Source: Microbacterium testaceum StLB037
GTDB lineage: Bacteria; Actinomycetota; Actinomycetes; Actinomycetales; Microbacteriaceae
Length of the DNA: 64,000 nucleotides
Direction: 5' to 3'
NCBI RefSeq assembly: GCF_900104345.1
Contig: NZ_FNJN01000002.1
Span: 558,001-622,000, forward strand
Both the position numbers and the translations under genes were made by a program. Below, in pieces: positions 45,997-55,007 of this stretch; positions within the stretch are counted from its first letter, which is position 1, and every line of letters begins with the position of its first letter. The notes beneath the pieces are model-generated. The model was not told the DNA's origin, made no database searches, and saw only the letters and a program-made list of their open reading frames with translations.

Positions 45997-46035
45997 AACG
46001 ACGAAGCGGGCCCCGCAGGGGTCCGCTTCGTCGTT
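45997..46035 (+). terminator. Terminator after tRNA-Ser(UGA)
   Basis: An 18-nt arm beginning AACGACGAAGCGG pairs at 17 of 18 positions with one ending CCGCTTCGTCGTT; the loop is tiny. It ends in GTCGTTATC. Confidence 0.8.
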
Positions 46036-46264
46036 ATCACCGGCTGAGCGGGATGAGAACGTCGTTGGGCCCACGCCGCGCGACTCGTCGACCCGGGTCG
46101 TCTCGATCACGCACCGTCGGGACGCCTCCCGCACCTGACCCGCGCCGAAACGCCCGATCTTCACGGGATTCACAGATCCTGATCCCTAGTATTACTGCGA
46201 CCTCCGGCCGTGCCGCGGGTCGACGTGCTGCCGGGCCGGTGGCATCCGTCTCGAAAGGACCCGA

Positions 46265-47554
46265 GTGAGCAAGACCTCCACCCCGCGCGGTCAGCGGACC
46301 GTCGCGCGCCACGGGCGACTCACCTCGCCGGGCCCCCTCGCGCAGCTGTTCCGCGGCGTGGCGATCGCCCTCGCCGTCCTCCTCGTGTCGGGTGGTGCGG
46401 TCCTCGCGTACGCCGCGGTCGACCTCACTCAGAGCTTCACCGCGGACGCGGTCGAGCTCAAGGGTCAGCCGGCGGTCCCGCCGGACCTCGGCGAGCTCAA
46501 GGGCGGCGTCAACATGCTCCTCGTCGGCACCGACGAGTGCGAGCCCAGCTTCGCCCAGCTCTTCGGCGATCGCTGCACCGGTGCCGACTCCGAGGGCAGC
46601 CTCAACGACGTCAACATGCTGGTCCACATCTCCGACGCGCCCCGCCGGGTCACGGTCATCTCGTTCCCGCGCGACCTGATGGTGCCGATCCCCTCGTGCA
46701 CCGACAAGGACGGCAACGAGACCTCGGCGATGAGCAAGCAGCAGATCAACTCCGCGTTCTCGTACGGTGGCCTCTCGTGCGTCGTGCAGACGGTCTCGGA
46801 GCTCAGCGGCCTCGAGATTCCCTTCGCCGCCAAGGTCAGCTTCGGCGGGGTGATCAACATCACCGACGCGATCGGCGGTGTCGATGTCTGCATCGCGAAC
46901 GGGATCAAGGACCGCTACACCGGCATCGACTGGCCCGCCGGCATGCGCACGGTGCAGGGTCTCGACGCCCTGCAGTTCCTCCGCACCCGTCACGGCGTCG
47001 GCGACGGCGGCGACCTGGGGCGCATCTCGAACCAGCAGCAGTACATGTCGCGTCTGGCCAACAAGCTGAAGAGCCAGGACGTGCTGTCGAACCCCGCGAC
47101 GCTCTACAAGCTCGCCTCCACCGCTCTGCGCAACGTCGACCCGTCGACCTCGCTGACGAACCCGCTGACGCTGGTGCAGATCGCCTCCGCGGTCAAGGAC
47201 GTGCCGTTCAACGAGATCGTGTTCATCCAGTACCCGACGTACACCGATCCCTCGAACCCCAACCGCGTCGTGCCCGACCGTACCGACGCCGACACGCTGT
47301 GGGCGGCCCTCGCCGCGAACCAGCCGCTGGAGCTCTCTGGCAACCTCAGCGACGGCAACGGCGTGGTCGCCGACCAGAACGCCACCCCGGCGCCCACGCA
47401 GGCTCCCGCGCCGGTCGACACCGCCAGCCCCGCGCCCACCCAGACGGCCCAGGCCTCCCCGGCCCCGACGTCGGACGCGATCCAGCTGCCGAGCGGCATC
47501 GCCGGGCAGACCGCCGCACAGGCGACCTGTTCGAACGGAAACGTCCGCGGTTGA
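46265..47554 (+). CDS. LytR-CpsA-Psr family wall-polymer ligase
   Basis: A 429-residue membrane-anchored LCP phosphotransferase that attaches glycopolymers such as arabinogalactan or teichoic-type polymers to peptidoglycan. A cytoplasmic basic N-terminus precedes one membrane helix (about residues 33-55). The extracellular LCP domain then has NMLLVGTDE, VISFPRDLMVPIP (catalytic-site Arg/Asp), and the polyprenyl-phosphate-binding QFLRTRHGVGDGGDLGRISNQQQ. An Ala/Pro/Thr-rich linker follows near 360-400. GTG start with GAAAGGA upstream. It lies between two tRNA-Ser genes. Confidence 0.93.
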   Translation: MSKTSTPRGQRTVARHGRLTSPGPLAQLFRGVAIALAVLLVSGGAVLAYAAVDLTQSFTADAVELKGQPAVPPDLGELKGGVNMLLVGTDECEPSFAQLFGDRCTGADSEGSLNDVNMLVHISDAPRRVTVISFPRDLMVPIPSCTDKDGNETSAMSKQQINSAFSYGGLSCVVQTVSELSGLEIPFAAKVSFGGVINITDAIGGVDVCIANGIKDRYTGIDWPAGMRTVQGLDALQFLRTRHGVGDGGDLGRISNQQQYMSRLANKLKSQDVLSNPATLYKLASTALRNVDPSTSLTNPLTLVQIASAVKDVPFNEIVFIQYPTYTDPSNPNRVVPDRTDADTLWAALAANQPLELSGNLSDGNGVVADQNATPAPTQAPAPVDTASPAPTQTAQASPAPTSDAIQLPSGIAGQTAAQATCSNGNVRG

Positions 47555-47649
47555 CCCTCGCCGCCCGGCATCTCGGACGTGGTTCGAATGCCGGGCGGCA
47601 TCCGGTTAGTATGGACCGGTGTGTTCGCGCCGCAGGGCGTCGATCACCT

Positions 47650-47738
47650 GGAGACGTCGCATAGTCAGGCCTAGTGCACCACCCTGCTAAGGTGGAGTCC
47701 CCGTAAGGGGACCGAGGGTTCAAATCCCTCCGTCTCCG
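47650..47738 (+). tRNA. tRNA-Ser(GCU)
   Basis: An 89-nt class II tRNA. The acceptor GGAGACG pairs with CGTCTCC, and the discriminator is G. The anticodon stem is CCACC/GGTGG with loop CTGCTAA (anticodon GCT). The long variable arm is TCCCCGTAAGGGGA and the T-loop TTCAAATC. A -10-like TAGTAT lies about 37 nt upstream (47608-47613). Confidence 0.95.
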
Positions 47739-47742
47739 CAGA

Positions 47743-47768
47743 AAAAGCCCCGGTTCGCCGGGGCTTTT
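47743..47768. terminator. Rho-independent terminator, bidirectional
   Basis: AAAAGCCCCGG-TTCG-CCGGGGCTTTT (47743-47768) is a perfect 11-bp stem with a UUCG tetraloop and a T-run on either strand. It ends the tRNA-Ser(GCU) transcript and may also serve the convergent hydrolase gene. Confidence 0.93.
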
Positions 47769-47821
47769 CTGGTTCCTGCCGACGGCGCCCGCGGGGTGCC
47801 GCGAGCGCCGTCGGGTGGCGG

Positions 47822-48658
47822 TCAGGAGCGGATGAACGCCAGGATGTCCGGGTTGATCACGTCGGCGTGCGTGGTGAGCATGCCGTGGGGGTAGCCCTCG
47901 TAGATCTTCAACGTCGCGTTCGACAGCAGCTCGGCCTGCTTGAGGGCGGCGGCCTGGTAGGGCACGACCTGGTCGTCGTCCCCCTGCAGTACGAGCACGG
48001 GCACCGAGATCGCTTTCAGATCCTCGGTCTGGTCGGTCTCGGAGAACGCCTTGATGCCGGCGTAGTGGGCGAGGGCGCTGCCGGTCATGCCCTGGCGCCA
48101 CCAGTTGTCGATCACCCGCTGTTGCACCTCGACGCCCTCGCGGTTGAACCCGTAGAAGGGTCCGGATGCCACATCCTCGAAGAACTGCGCGCGGTTGGCG
48201 GCGAGGGCGTCGCGGAACCCGTCGAACACCGACATCGGGAGACCCTCGGGGTTTTCGTCAGTCTGCAGCATCAGGGGCGGAACGGCCGCGACGAGCACGG
48301 CTTTGGCGACCCGGCCCTGGGGCTCGCCGTACTTCGCGACGTAGCGGGCGACCTGTCCGCCACCGGTGGAGTGGCCGACGTGGACGGCGTTGCGCAGGTC
48401 GAGGTGCTCGACGACAGCGTTCACGTCGCTCGCGTAATGATCCATGTCGTGACCGGTGCCGATCTGCGACGAGCGACCGTGGCCGCGTCGGTCGGTCGCG
48501 ATCACGCGATAGCCCTCGTTGAGGAAGTAGAGCAGTTGCGCGTCCCAGTCGTCGGATGACAGGGGCCACCCGTGATGGAACACGATGGGCTGAGCGTCGT
48601 GATCGCCCCAGTCCTTGAAGAAGATCTCCGCGCCGTCGTCCGTCGTGACGTACCCCAT
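47822..48658 (-). CDS. Alpha/beta hydrolase (non-haem haloperoxidase-like)
   Basis: A 278-residue alpha/beta hydrolase. It begins MGYVTTDDGAEIFFKDWG, has the oxyanion region VFHHGWPLSSDDWD and the nucleophile elbow VGHSTGGGQVARY, then a catalytic Asp in VLQGDDDQVVP and a C-terminal His in GYPHGMLTTHADVIN. This matches the cofactor-free haloperoxidase/perhydrolase group, though most members are plain esterases. ATG 48658 is preferred (AAAGG 7 nt upstream) over the ORF start at 48706. Confidence 0.9.
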   Translation of the reverse strand: MGYVTTDDGAEIFFKDWGDHDAQPIVFHHGWPLSSDDWDAQLLYFLNEGYRVIATDRRGHGRSSQIGTGHDMDHYASDVNAVVEHLDLRNAVHVGHSTGGGQVARYVAKYGEPQGRVAKAVLVAAVPPLMLQTDENPEGLPMSVFDGFRDALAANRAQFFEDVASGPFYGFNREGVEVQQRVIDNWWRQGMTGSALAHYAGIKAFSETDQTEDLKAISVPVLVLQGDDDQVVPYQAAALKQAELLSNATLKIYEGYPHGMLTTHADVINPDILAFIRS

Positions 48659-48862
48659 GAGTGAACCTTTCATGTTCTGCTGCTCGGCGGTAAGTGGAGC
48701 GAGCACATCTGGGAGCGCTCACACAACAGCATGAAACCCTCCTCGTCGCCCCGTGTCCAGCACGAGTGCGAAGTGTTCAGCCGAGATGCACCTCGAAGGC
48801 ACGCGAGTCGTGAACGGATCATCGGTCACGGCGCCGCGGGATCGTCGTCACCGGCCGGGTGG

Positions 48863-49252
48863 TCAGCCCTGCCGCTCGAACACCATCGTGGCCTGAATCC
48901 GGTCGCCGCCGCCGAAGCCGGTGCTCCCCGATGAGGCGGTCGTGATCGTGTGCAGGCGGTAACCGAGCGCGGCTTGGCGGTTGATGACATTCTCGAGTTC
49001 GGTCAGGTTGCCTGAGCCCGTGCCGAAGAACTTCTCCCTCAGCACCACCTGGAGCACGACGTAACTGAACCCGTCCTGGGCGGGACGCGGCTGCGCGCCC
49101 GAGACGGCGTCGGCCTGCGCCCGTTCGATGAAGCCCGCGACGCCCGGTTGCGGGGCGGCCGGCTCCTGGAACTGCTCGGTCCACCGCTGCCCGTCCCACC
49201 AGCGCATGCGCCCGGAACCGTCGTCGTACCACCCTGCCCGCGCGTCGCTCAT
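48863..49252 (-). CDS. DUF2510 + DUF4177-like small protein
   Basis: A 129-residue protein. Residues 6-30 (AGWYDDGSGRMRWWDGQRWT) form a DUF2510 domain, a short aromatic module usually attached to membrane or surface proteins in actinobacteria. Residues 60-128 (YVVLQVVLREKFFGTGSG through RIQATMVFERQ) resemble DUF4177, a small alpha/beta domain. No membrane helix is visible. Function unknown. Confidence 0.75.
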   Translation of the reverse strand: MSDARAGWYDDGSGRMRWWDGQRWTEQFQEPAAPQPGVAGFIERAQADAVSGAQPRPAQDGFSYVVLQVVLREKFFGTGSGNLTELENVINRQAALGYRLHTITTASSGSTGFGGGDRIQATMVFERQG

Positions 49253-49344
49253 CGACCGCCCCCTGTTCGTCGCTCCGGACCCCACGGCCGGGTGCCGCTG
49301 CGCTCGAGTATCTCGGAGCCCGATGCTCCGCTGCAACGCGCGGG

Positions 49345-49605
49345 TCAGGCGCGGTGCATCTCCACCGCACTCACGCCCGAGAGCCCCAACCAGGAGCGGC
49401 CGTCGGGACCGTCGACCACGGTGAGGAGCACGGCCTCGCACCCGCGGCACCGCGCGACGGCCCCCATCGCCGAGGCGTAGACGGCCGCCGTCGCGAGCAG
49501 TCCCGTCAGCCCGCAGTGGGTGCATCGAACTCCGGATGCCGTGGCGTCCCAGCCGAGCAGATCGTCGAGGCGACCGGCGAGGGCATTGCCGTCGAAAAGC
49601 GTCAT
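49345..49605 (-). CDS. Small zinc-ribbon protein (DUF6510-like)
   Basis: An 86-residue protein. Two CxxC pairs, VRCTHCG (near residue 27) and ARCRGCE (near 52), form a likely zinc ribbon. Its ATG shares one base with the stop of the upstream flavin reductase (TGATG), so it is the third gene of the molybdoenzyme operon. It could be an assembly or electron-transfer accessory; this is inference from position. Confidence 0.75.
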   Translation of the reverse strand: MTLFDGNALAGRLDDLLGWDATASGVRCTHCGLTGLLATAAVYASAMGAVARCRGCEAVLLTVVDGPDGRSWLGLSGVSAVEMHRA

Positions 49606-50336
49606 CAGGAGCCTCCGAATCGCTCGGTGCGGATGCGGGTGGATGAGTGACCCGCCTCGATGAGCCAGCCGGCGACCGCCTCGACGAACGGGGTCGGTCC
49701 GCAGACGAAGACGCGCGGCTGCTGATCGGCGGGGATGACCGCGGCGCGCAGGCCCTCGGCGGTCAGTCGTGCGGGTGCCCGATCCGCGTCGGCCGGAGCT
49801 CGGCGCGTGTAGACGAGGTCGAGGGTGAAGCGGTCGTCGACGAGGGTGGCGAGCTCGTCGGCGAAGAACACGTCGTCTGGCGAGCGGACGGAGTACAGCA
49901 GTCGGAAGGGGGTCTCGTCGGCGCTCGCCGCGCGCGCGGAGGCCATGGCGAAGAGCGGGACGACCCCGGAGCCACCCGCGATCAGCTGCACCGGAGCGGG
50001 GTCGTCGGACGGCGTCCACACGAAGAACGCCCCGAGCGGCCCGTGCACCTCGATCCGGTCGCCCTCGCGCAGATCGTGGACGAGGAACGGCGAGACCTCC
50101 CCGTCGGGCACCTCGTCGACGGCGAGCACGATGCGCGTGCCCGGGCCCGCCGATGCGATCGAGTACGACCGGCTCGCCTGGTAGCCGTCGGGTGCGGTGA
50201 GGCGCACGTCGAGGTGCGAACCCGCCTCGTTGCCCGGCCACGTGGGCACATCGAGCTCGATGCGTCGGGCGGTCGCGGTCTCGGGGCGCGAGGCGACGAC
50301 CGTCGCGGTGTGCCAGGCCGCGGTGCGCGCGGTCAC
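49605..50336 (-). CDS. Ferredoxin/flavodoxin-NADP reductase-like protein
   Basis: A 243-residue flavoprotein of the ferredoxin-NADP reductase fold. The FAD-binding motif RSYSIASA is present, as are GPLGAFFVW, the NAD(P) loop LIAGGSGVVPLFAMA, and the C-terminal VFVCGPTPFVEAV. There is no iron-sulfur domain. It starts at a GTG overlapping the stop of the molybdoenzyme gene by 4 bp. It is therefore the probable dedicated redox partner of that enzyme. Confidence 0.88.
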   Translation of the reverse strand: MTARTAAWHTATVVASRPETATARRIELDVPTWPGNEAGSHLDVRLTAPDGYQASRSYSIASAGPGTRIVLAVDEVPDGEVSPFLVHDLREGDRIEVHGPLGAFFVWTPSDDPAPVQLIAGGSGVVPLFAMASARAASADETPFRLLYSVRSPDDVFFADELATLVDDRFTLDLVYTRRAPADADRAPARLTAEGLRAAVIPADQQPRVFVCGPTPFVEAVAGWLIEAGHSSTRIRTERFGGS

Positions 50337-50923
50337 CCGTACCGTTCCTCGCGCCAGGGGTCGCCGTGCAGGTGGTAACCGTTCTGCTCCCAGAAGCCCG
50401 GCTTGTCGGCGGGCATCGTGATGAGCCCCTGCACCCACTTCGCGCTCTTCCAGAAGTACAGGTGCGGCACCAGTAGGCGGGCAGGTCCCCCGTGCTCGGG
50501 CGTCAAAGGCGCCCCGTCGGCCTCGAAGGCGATCCAGCTCTTGCCCCCGAGCAGATCGTCGACGGCGATGTTGGTCGTGTACCCGCCGAACGAGTGCACC
50601 ATCGCGAAGCGGTGAGAGGTGTCGACCTCGGCGAAGAGACGATCGAGAGAGACGCCGCGCCACGGCATGTCGAGCTTCGTCCAGTGCGTGACGCAGTGGA
50701 TGTCGACGGTGACGTCCTCGACCCCGAGGGCCTCGAGCTCTGCCCGCGTCCAGCGGTGCACGCCGTTCTCGGTGCCGATCGCGAACTCCCAGCCGTCGTC
50801 GTCGACGCGGGGTGTCGGGCCGGCCGACAGCACGGGCCAGTCCCCGACGAGCGTCTGACCGGGAGGGAGCCGGGGGTCGCGCTCGCGTCGTCGTCCCGAG
50901 AATCCGCGTGTGATGAACGACAT
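50333..50923 (-). CDS. Sulfite-oxidase-like molybdopterin enzyme
   Basis: A 196-residue protein with the sulfite-oxidase molybdopterin-binding fold. The likely Mo-ligating Cys is in VDIHCVTHWTKLDMPWRG, followed by AMVHSFGGYTTNI and ARLLVPHLYFWKSAKWV. It is much shorter than sulfite oxidases, has no haem or dimerisation domain and no Tat signal, so it should be cytoplasmic, unlike MsrP (YedY). Gene order molybdoenzyme-flavin reductase-zinc ribbon suggests a soluble NAD(P)H-linked reductase or oxidase of unknown substrate. Confidence 0.87.
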   Translation of the reverse strand: MSFITRGFSGRRRERDPRLPPGQTLVGDWPVLSAGPTPRVDDDGWEFAIGTENGVHRWTRAELEALGVEDVTVDIHCVTHWTKLDMPWRGVSLDRLFAEVDTSHRFAMVHSFGGYTTNIAVDDLLGGKSWIAFEADGAPLTPEHGGPARLLVPHLYFWKSAKWVQGLITMPADKPGFWEQNGYHLHGDPWREERYG

Positions 50924-51161
50924 GGGTCTCCTCTGCGGTGGCGGTGGCTTCACCCTAGCCACGGTCGCGTGGCGGCGACAGGGCGCCGAGTGCCGGGGTC
51001 TGCCGACGCAGGACGACGCGTGCGCGATGCGACCTCTCGTCGCCGGAACACCTCCCATGGCCATCCGGCCCGGCGCCACCCCGTCGGCCACAGCCCCGCG
51101 CCCCGATAGGGTCGTGCCTGCGGTGCGCACCTCGCGCGCCCTCGCACCCCGGGAGAATCGC

Positions 51162-52049
51162 ATGTCCGTCGGACTCCTCGCCGTCGTCGATGACATCCTC
51201 AGCGCCGCGATGCGCGCGAGTGCCAAGACGGCCGGAGTCGTCATCGACGACGCCGCCGTCACTCCGCAGTACGTGCAGGGGCTGACGCCCGCGCGCGAGC
51301 TGCCCGTGGTCTGGAAGATCGCGCTGGGCAGCATCATCAACAAGTACGTGATCATCATCCCGATCGCGTTGCTGCTCACGACGTTCGCCCCGTGGGTGCT
51401 TCCCTACCTGCTCATCATCGGCGGCGGGTTCCTGTGCTTCGAGGGGGCCGAGAAGGTGCTCGAGTGGTTTGGCGTGCACCACGAAGACGCCGAGTCCGAC
51501 GAGCCGCGCGACGAGAAGAAGCTCGTGCTGGGGGCCGTGCGCACCGACCTCATCCTCAGCACCGAGATCATGCTCATCGCCCTCTCGAGCCTCGACCCGA
51601 ACTTCGGAATCTGGATGACGCTGGGGGCGCTGCTCATCATCGGTCTGGCCATGACGGTGGTCGTCTACGGCGCGGTCGCGCTCCTGGTCAAAATCGACGA
51701 CATCGGCCTGCGCTTCATGAAGAGCGAGTCGCGGGGCGTCCGCCGCTTCGGGGCCCGGGTCGTGGCATCCATGCCCGCCGTCTTCCGCGTGATCAGCGTG
51801 ATCGGCACGGTCGCCATGCTGTGGGTCGGGGGGCACCTGGTGCTGCAGAACCTCGCCGACACCCTCTGGTCGGGGCCGTTCGACCTCGTGCACGTCGTGA
51901 CCCACGCGATCGAGGCCGCGGGACCGGTCGTCGAGTGGATCGTCGAGACGGCCATGTCGGCGGTGTTCGGGCTGATCCTGGGGCTGATCATCGTGGGCGT
52001 GGTGACGGGTATCTCGCGACTGACGCGCCGCGGCGCGGCCGCGCACTGA
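51162..52049 (+). CDS. DUF808 family membrane protein
   Basis: A 295-residue DUF808 (YedI-like) inner-membrane protein. It begins GLLAVVDDILSAAMRASAKTAGVVIDDAAVTP and has four to six hydrophobic segments (IVIIPIALLL region, GIWMTLGALLIIGLAM, MLWVGGHLVLQ and the C-terminal helix). Some relatives have been proposed to take part in transport, but the function is unknown. ATG 51162 follows GGGAGAA. Convergent with the CoA-ligase gene, stops 3 bp apart. Confidence 0.82.
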   Translation: MSVGLLAVVDDILSAAMRASAKTAGVVIDDAAVTPQYVQGLTPARELPVVWKIALGSIINKYVIIIPIALLLTTFAPWVLPYLLIIGGGFLCFEGAEKVLEWFGVHHEDAESDEPRDEKKLVLGAVRTDLILSTEIMLIALSSLDPNFGIWMTLGALLIIGLAMTVVVYGAVALLVKIDDIGLRFMKSESRGVRRFGARVVASMPAVFRVISVIGTVAMLWVGGHLVLQNLADTLWSGPFDLVHVVTHAIEAAGPVVEWIVETAMSAVFGLILGLIIVGVVTGISRLTRRGAAAH

Positions 52050-52052
52050 CGC

Positions 52053-53588
52053 TTAGGCGTGGGCGCTCGAGAAGCGCTCGCGCAGCTCGGCTTTGATCAC
52101 CTTGCCCGACGCCGTGCGGGGGAGGGCACCGACGATCACGACGTCCTTCGGCAGCTTGTAGCGGGCCACCTGGCCGTCGAGGTGGGCGCGGACGGCGGCG
52201 GTGTCGACCTGCGCCCCGGGGGCGATGGTGACCACCGCGAGGGGCACCTCTCCCCAGCGATCGTCCGGGATGCCGATGACCGCGACCCCCGTGATGCCTG
52301 GGAGGTCCGCGATGAGCGACTCGACCTCGGCGGGGTAGATGTTCTCGCCACCCGAGATGATCATGTCCTTCGACCGACCGCACACGTACAGGTAACCGTC
52401 GGCGTCGAGGTAGCCGAGGTCGCCGGAGCGGAACCAGCCGTCGTCGGTCGTGGCAGCGCGGGTGGCGTCGTCGAGCCCGTGGTACCCGGCGAACACGTTC
52501 GGCCCACTGATCTGGATCTCGCCGACCTCTCCGGACGGGACCGGCAGCCCCTGCTCGTCGACCACGCGCACCTCGGTGAAGAAGTGCGGCAGCCCGACGC
52601 TGCCCTGCTTCGACCTCGTCATGTGCGAGCCCAGAGAGGTGGCGCCGGGGGAGGTCTCGGTCATGCCGTATCCCTGCGAGAACGACAATCCGCGGGCCTC
52701 CCACGCGCTCAGGATGCGGTCGGGAACGGCGGAGCCGCCGCAGGTGAGGGTGCGCAGACTCGAGACGTCCGACTCGCTCCACGCGGGATGGTCGGCCATC
52801 AGCTGGAAGGTCGTGGGGACGCCCGAGATCATCGTCACCCGGTGGCGTTCGACGAGGTCGAGAGCGCGCCCCGCTTCGAAGCCCTTCTCGAGCACGAGGG
52901 TCGCGCCTTTCAAGACCACCGGGAGGGCTCCCATCCCCAGGGACGCCACGTGGAACAGGGGCGAGATCATCAGCGCGACGTCGTCGGAGACCACGTCGTA
53001 GTCGATGACGGTGTTGACCGCGACCGAGGTGAGGTTGTCGTGCGTCAGCACGGCACCCTTCGGCCGCCCGGTGGTCCCCGAGGTGTAGACGATCGCAGCC
53101 GGGGTGGCGGGGTCGGCGACCGCGAGCGCGGGCGCCGGGCCCGCGGCATCCAGGAGGCGGGACAGGCCCGGCTCTCCGTTCCGACCGGACGCGCCGGTGC
53201 GGATGCGCGGCGGCGTCTGCTCGGGCGACGGCAACGCGTCGAGGCGATCGTCGAACGCGGGATCGTGCACGAGGGCGCGCGCGCCGCTGTCACGGAGGAC
53301 GTGAGCGATCTCAGGACCCGCGAGTCGGGTATTGACCGGCACGAAGACCGCGCCGATCCGCGTCGCGCCGAACAGCGCGATCAAGAAGTCGGGGCTGTTC
53401 TCGCCCAGGTACGCGACGGCGTCTCCGGCGCCGATCCCCCGCGAGGCGAGGACGGCCGAGAACGCCTCCGCGGCATCCGCGAGCTGGGCGTAGGTCAGGT
53501 GCTGGTTCTCGCCGTAGACGACGGCGGCCTTGTCGGGGGAGCGGAGACGCCGGCGGGGGAGCCAGGCTCCGAGACCTTGGGTTCTCAT
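52053..53588 (-). CDS. Acyl/aryl-CoA ligase (AMP-forming), feruloyl-CoA-synthetase-like context
   Basis: A 511-residue ANL-superfamily CoA ligase. The P-loop AIVYTSGTTGRPKGAVLTH, QGYGMTETSPG (A5), GWFRSGDLGYLDADGYLYVCGRSKD (hinge) and the catalytic Lys in PRTASGKVIKAEL are all present. It would activate a carboxylic acid to its CoA thioester. It is the last gene of the SDR-amidohydrolase-MaoC-ligase unit, 58 bp from MaoC. The operon resembles hydroxycinnamate (coumarate/ferulate) degradation clusters, so a phenylpropenoid acid is the inferred substrate. Confidence 0.88.
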   Translation of the reverse strand: MRTQGLGAWLPRRRLRSPDKAAVVYGENQHLTYAQLADAAEAFSAVLASRGIGAGDAVAYLGENSPDFLIALFGATRIGAVFVPVNTRLAGPEIAHVLRDSGARALVHDPAFDDRLDALPSPEQTPPRIRTGASGRNGEPGLSRLLDAAGPAPALAVADPATPAAIVYTSGTTGRPKGAVLTHDNLTSVAVNTVIDYDVVSDDVALMISPLFHVASLGMGALPVVLKGATLVLEKGFEAGRALDLVERHRVTMISGVPTTFQLMADHPAWSESDVSSLRTLTCGGSAVPDRILSAWEARGLSFSQGYGMTETSPGATSLGSHMTRSKQGSVGLPHFFTEVRVVDEQGLPVPSGEVGEIQISGPNVFAGYHGLDDATRAATTDDGWFRSGDLGYLDADGYLYVCGRSKDMIISGGENIYPAEVESLIADLPGITGVAVIGIPDDRWGEVPLAVVTIAPGAQVDTAAVRAHLDGQVARYKLPKDVVIVGALPRTASGKVIKAELRERFSSAHA

Positions 53589-53646
53589 GCGCGATCTCTT
53601 CGTCGAGGGTGCGGGATGGAGAAGGGAGGGGTCGGGCCCCTCCCCT

Positions 53647-54099
53647 TCAGGCGTAGAAGCGGTAGAGGCCGCGCGCGACCACGGCGGGCTTGCCGCCGCC
53701 GTCGACCTGGATCGTCTGGTCGACGGTGAGCTGGTAGCCGCCGGCGATCTCGGTGACCTCGGCGATGACGGCGTTCATGCGCACGCGGGCTCCGACCTTC
53801 ACCGGTGAGATGAACCGCACCTTGTCGAGGCCGTAATTGACCTTCGTGGTCACGCCGGTGACGTCGAGCAGCTCGGTCCAGAACGTCACCGCGAGCGAAA
53901 GACTCAAGAATCCGTGGGCGATGGCGCCGCCGAAGGGGCCGTCCTTCGCGCGCTCGGGATCGGTGTGAATCCACTGGTGGTCGTCGGTGGCGTCGGCGAA
54001 GAGGTTCACGCGGTCCTGCGTGACCTCGAGCCACTCCGACCAGCCGAGATCGGTGCCGGCGAGGCCGGCGATGTCGTCGTACGAGACGGTGGTGCTCAT
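53647..54099 (-). CDS. MaoC-like (R)-hydratase
   Basis: A 150-residue hot-dog-fold hydratase. The catalytic Asp and His lie in FADATDDHQWIHTDPERA, and GPFGGAIAHGFLSLSL is the following family motif. It would add water across an enoyl-CoA double bond, for example that of a hydroxycinnamoyl-CoA. Its ATG overlaps the amidohydrolase stop by 4 bp. Confidence 0.88.
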   Translation of the reverse strand: MSTTVSYDDIAGLAGTDLGWSEWLEVTQDRVNLFADATDDHQWIHTDPERAKDGPFGGAIAHGFLSLSLAVTFWTELLDVTGVTTKVNYGLDKVRFISPVKVGARVRMNAVIAEVTEIAGGYQLTVDQTIQVDGGGKPAVVARGLYRFYA

Positions 54100-55007
54100 G
54101 AGTGCTCCTTGGAGGGGGTGGTCAGGCCGAGCAGCCGCGCGGCGTTGTCGCGGACAATGCCGGGCATGACCTCGGGCTTGAGGGTGGTCTGCTCGACGTC
54201 GCGCAGCCAGCGGTCGGGCGTGAGCAGCGGGAAGTCGGATCCGAAGAGGACGCGGTCCCGCAGGAACGAGTTCGCGGCGCGAACGAGCTGCGCGGGGAAG
54301 TACTTCGGGCTCCAGCCCGACAGGTCGATCCAGGTGTTGTGCTTGTGCGTGGCCACCGAGATCGCTTCGTCTTGCCACGGCACCGAGGGGTGGGCCATGA
54401 TGATCTGCAGGTCACCGAAGTCGGCTGCGACGCCGTCGAGCAGCATGGGGTTCGACAGTCCCAGGCGCAGACCTCGGCCGCCCTTCATTCCCGCGCCGAT
54501 GCCCGTCTGTCCCGTGTGGAACAGGGCGACGACCCCCGCCGTCTGCAGCGTCTCGTACAGCGGGTAGTGCCGCTCGTCGCTCGGGTCGAATCTCTGCACG
54601 GTGGGGTGGAACTTGAACCCCCGCACGCCGGACTCCTCGATGAGGCGCTGAGCGCGCTCCACGGCATCCGCGCGGTTCGGGTCGACGGAGCCGAACGGGA
54701 TGAGCACGTCGTTGTGGCGAGCCGCGCCCGCGGCGATGTCGGCGCTCGAGAGGGGCGGGTGGTCGAGGTTGCCCTCGGCATCGACCGTGAAGACCACCGC
54801 GGCCATCGAGCGCTCGCGGTAGTACGCCGCGATGCTGTCGAGGTCGGGTCGCGCGGCGTCTGTCGCGAAGTAGCGACTCGCGGCCGCGGCGAGATCATCG
54901 GGAAGCGAGGAGTGCCCGTGCCCGTCGACCTCGACGTGCACGTGCACGTCGATCGCCGTCAGTGCCCCGACGTCGATGGCGGGTTCGTAGTGGGCCACGG
55001 TCGTCAC
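54096..55007 (-). CDS. Amidohydrolase-2 family protein, possible C-C hydrolase
   Basis: A 303-residue TIM-barrel metal-dependent hydrolase of the amidohydrolase-2 (decarboxylase-like) group. The metal-binding IDVHVHVEVDGHGH is near residue 19, VRGFKFHPTVQRF and IIMAHPSVPWQDE follow, and the catalytic Asp is in VLFGSDFPLLTPDRW. Relatives include salicylate-type decarboxylases. In the Rhodococcus coumarate pathway, as I recall it, an amidohydrolase cleaves the beta-ketoacyl-CoA side chain. GTG start, overlapping the SDR stop by 4 bp. Confidence 0.83.
   Translation of the reverse strand: MTTVAHYEPAIDVGALTAIDVHVHVEVDGHGHSSLPDDLAAAASRYFATDAARPDLDSIAAYYRERSMAAVVFTVDAEGNLDHPPLSSADIAAGAARHNDVLIPFGSVDPNRADAVERAQRLIEESGVRGFKFHPTVQRFDPSDERHYPLYETLQTAGVVALFHTGQTGIGAGMKGGRGLRLGLSNPMLLDGVAADFGDLQIIMAHPSVPWQDEAISVATHKHNTWIDLSGWSPKYFPAQLVRAANSFLRDRVLFGSDFPLLTPDRWLRDVEQTTLKPEVMPGIVRDNAARLLGLTTPSKEHS

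Noticed and set aside
47743-47768. Part of a third tRNA
   Set aside because: It is a simple GC stem with UUCG loop and T-run, which is a terminator; no cloverleaf can be drawn.
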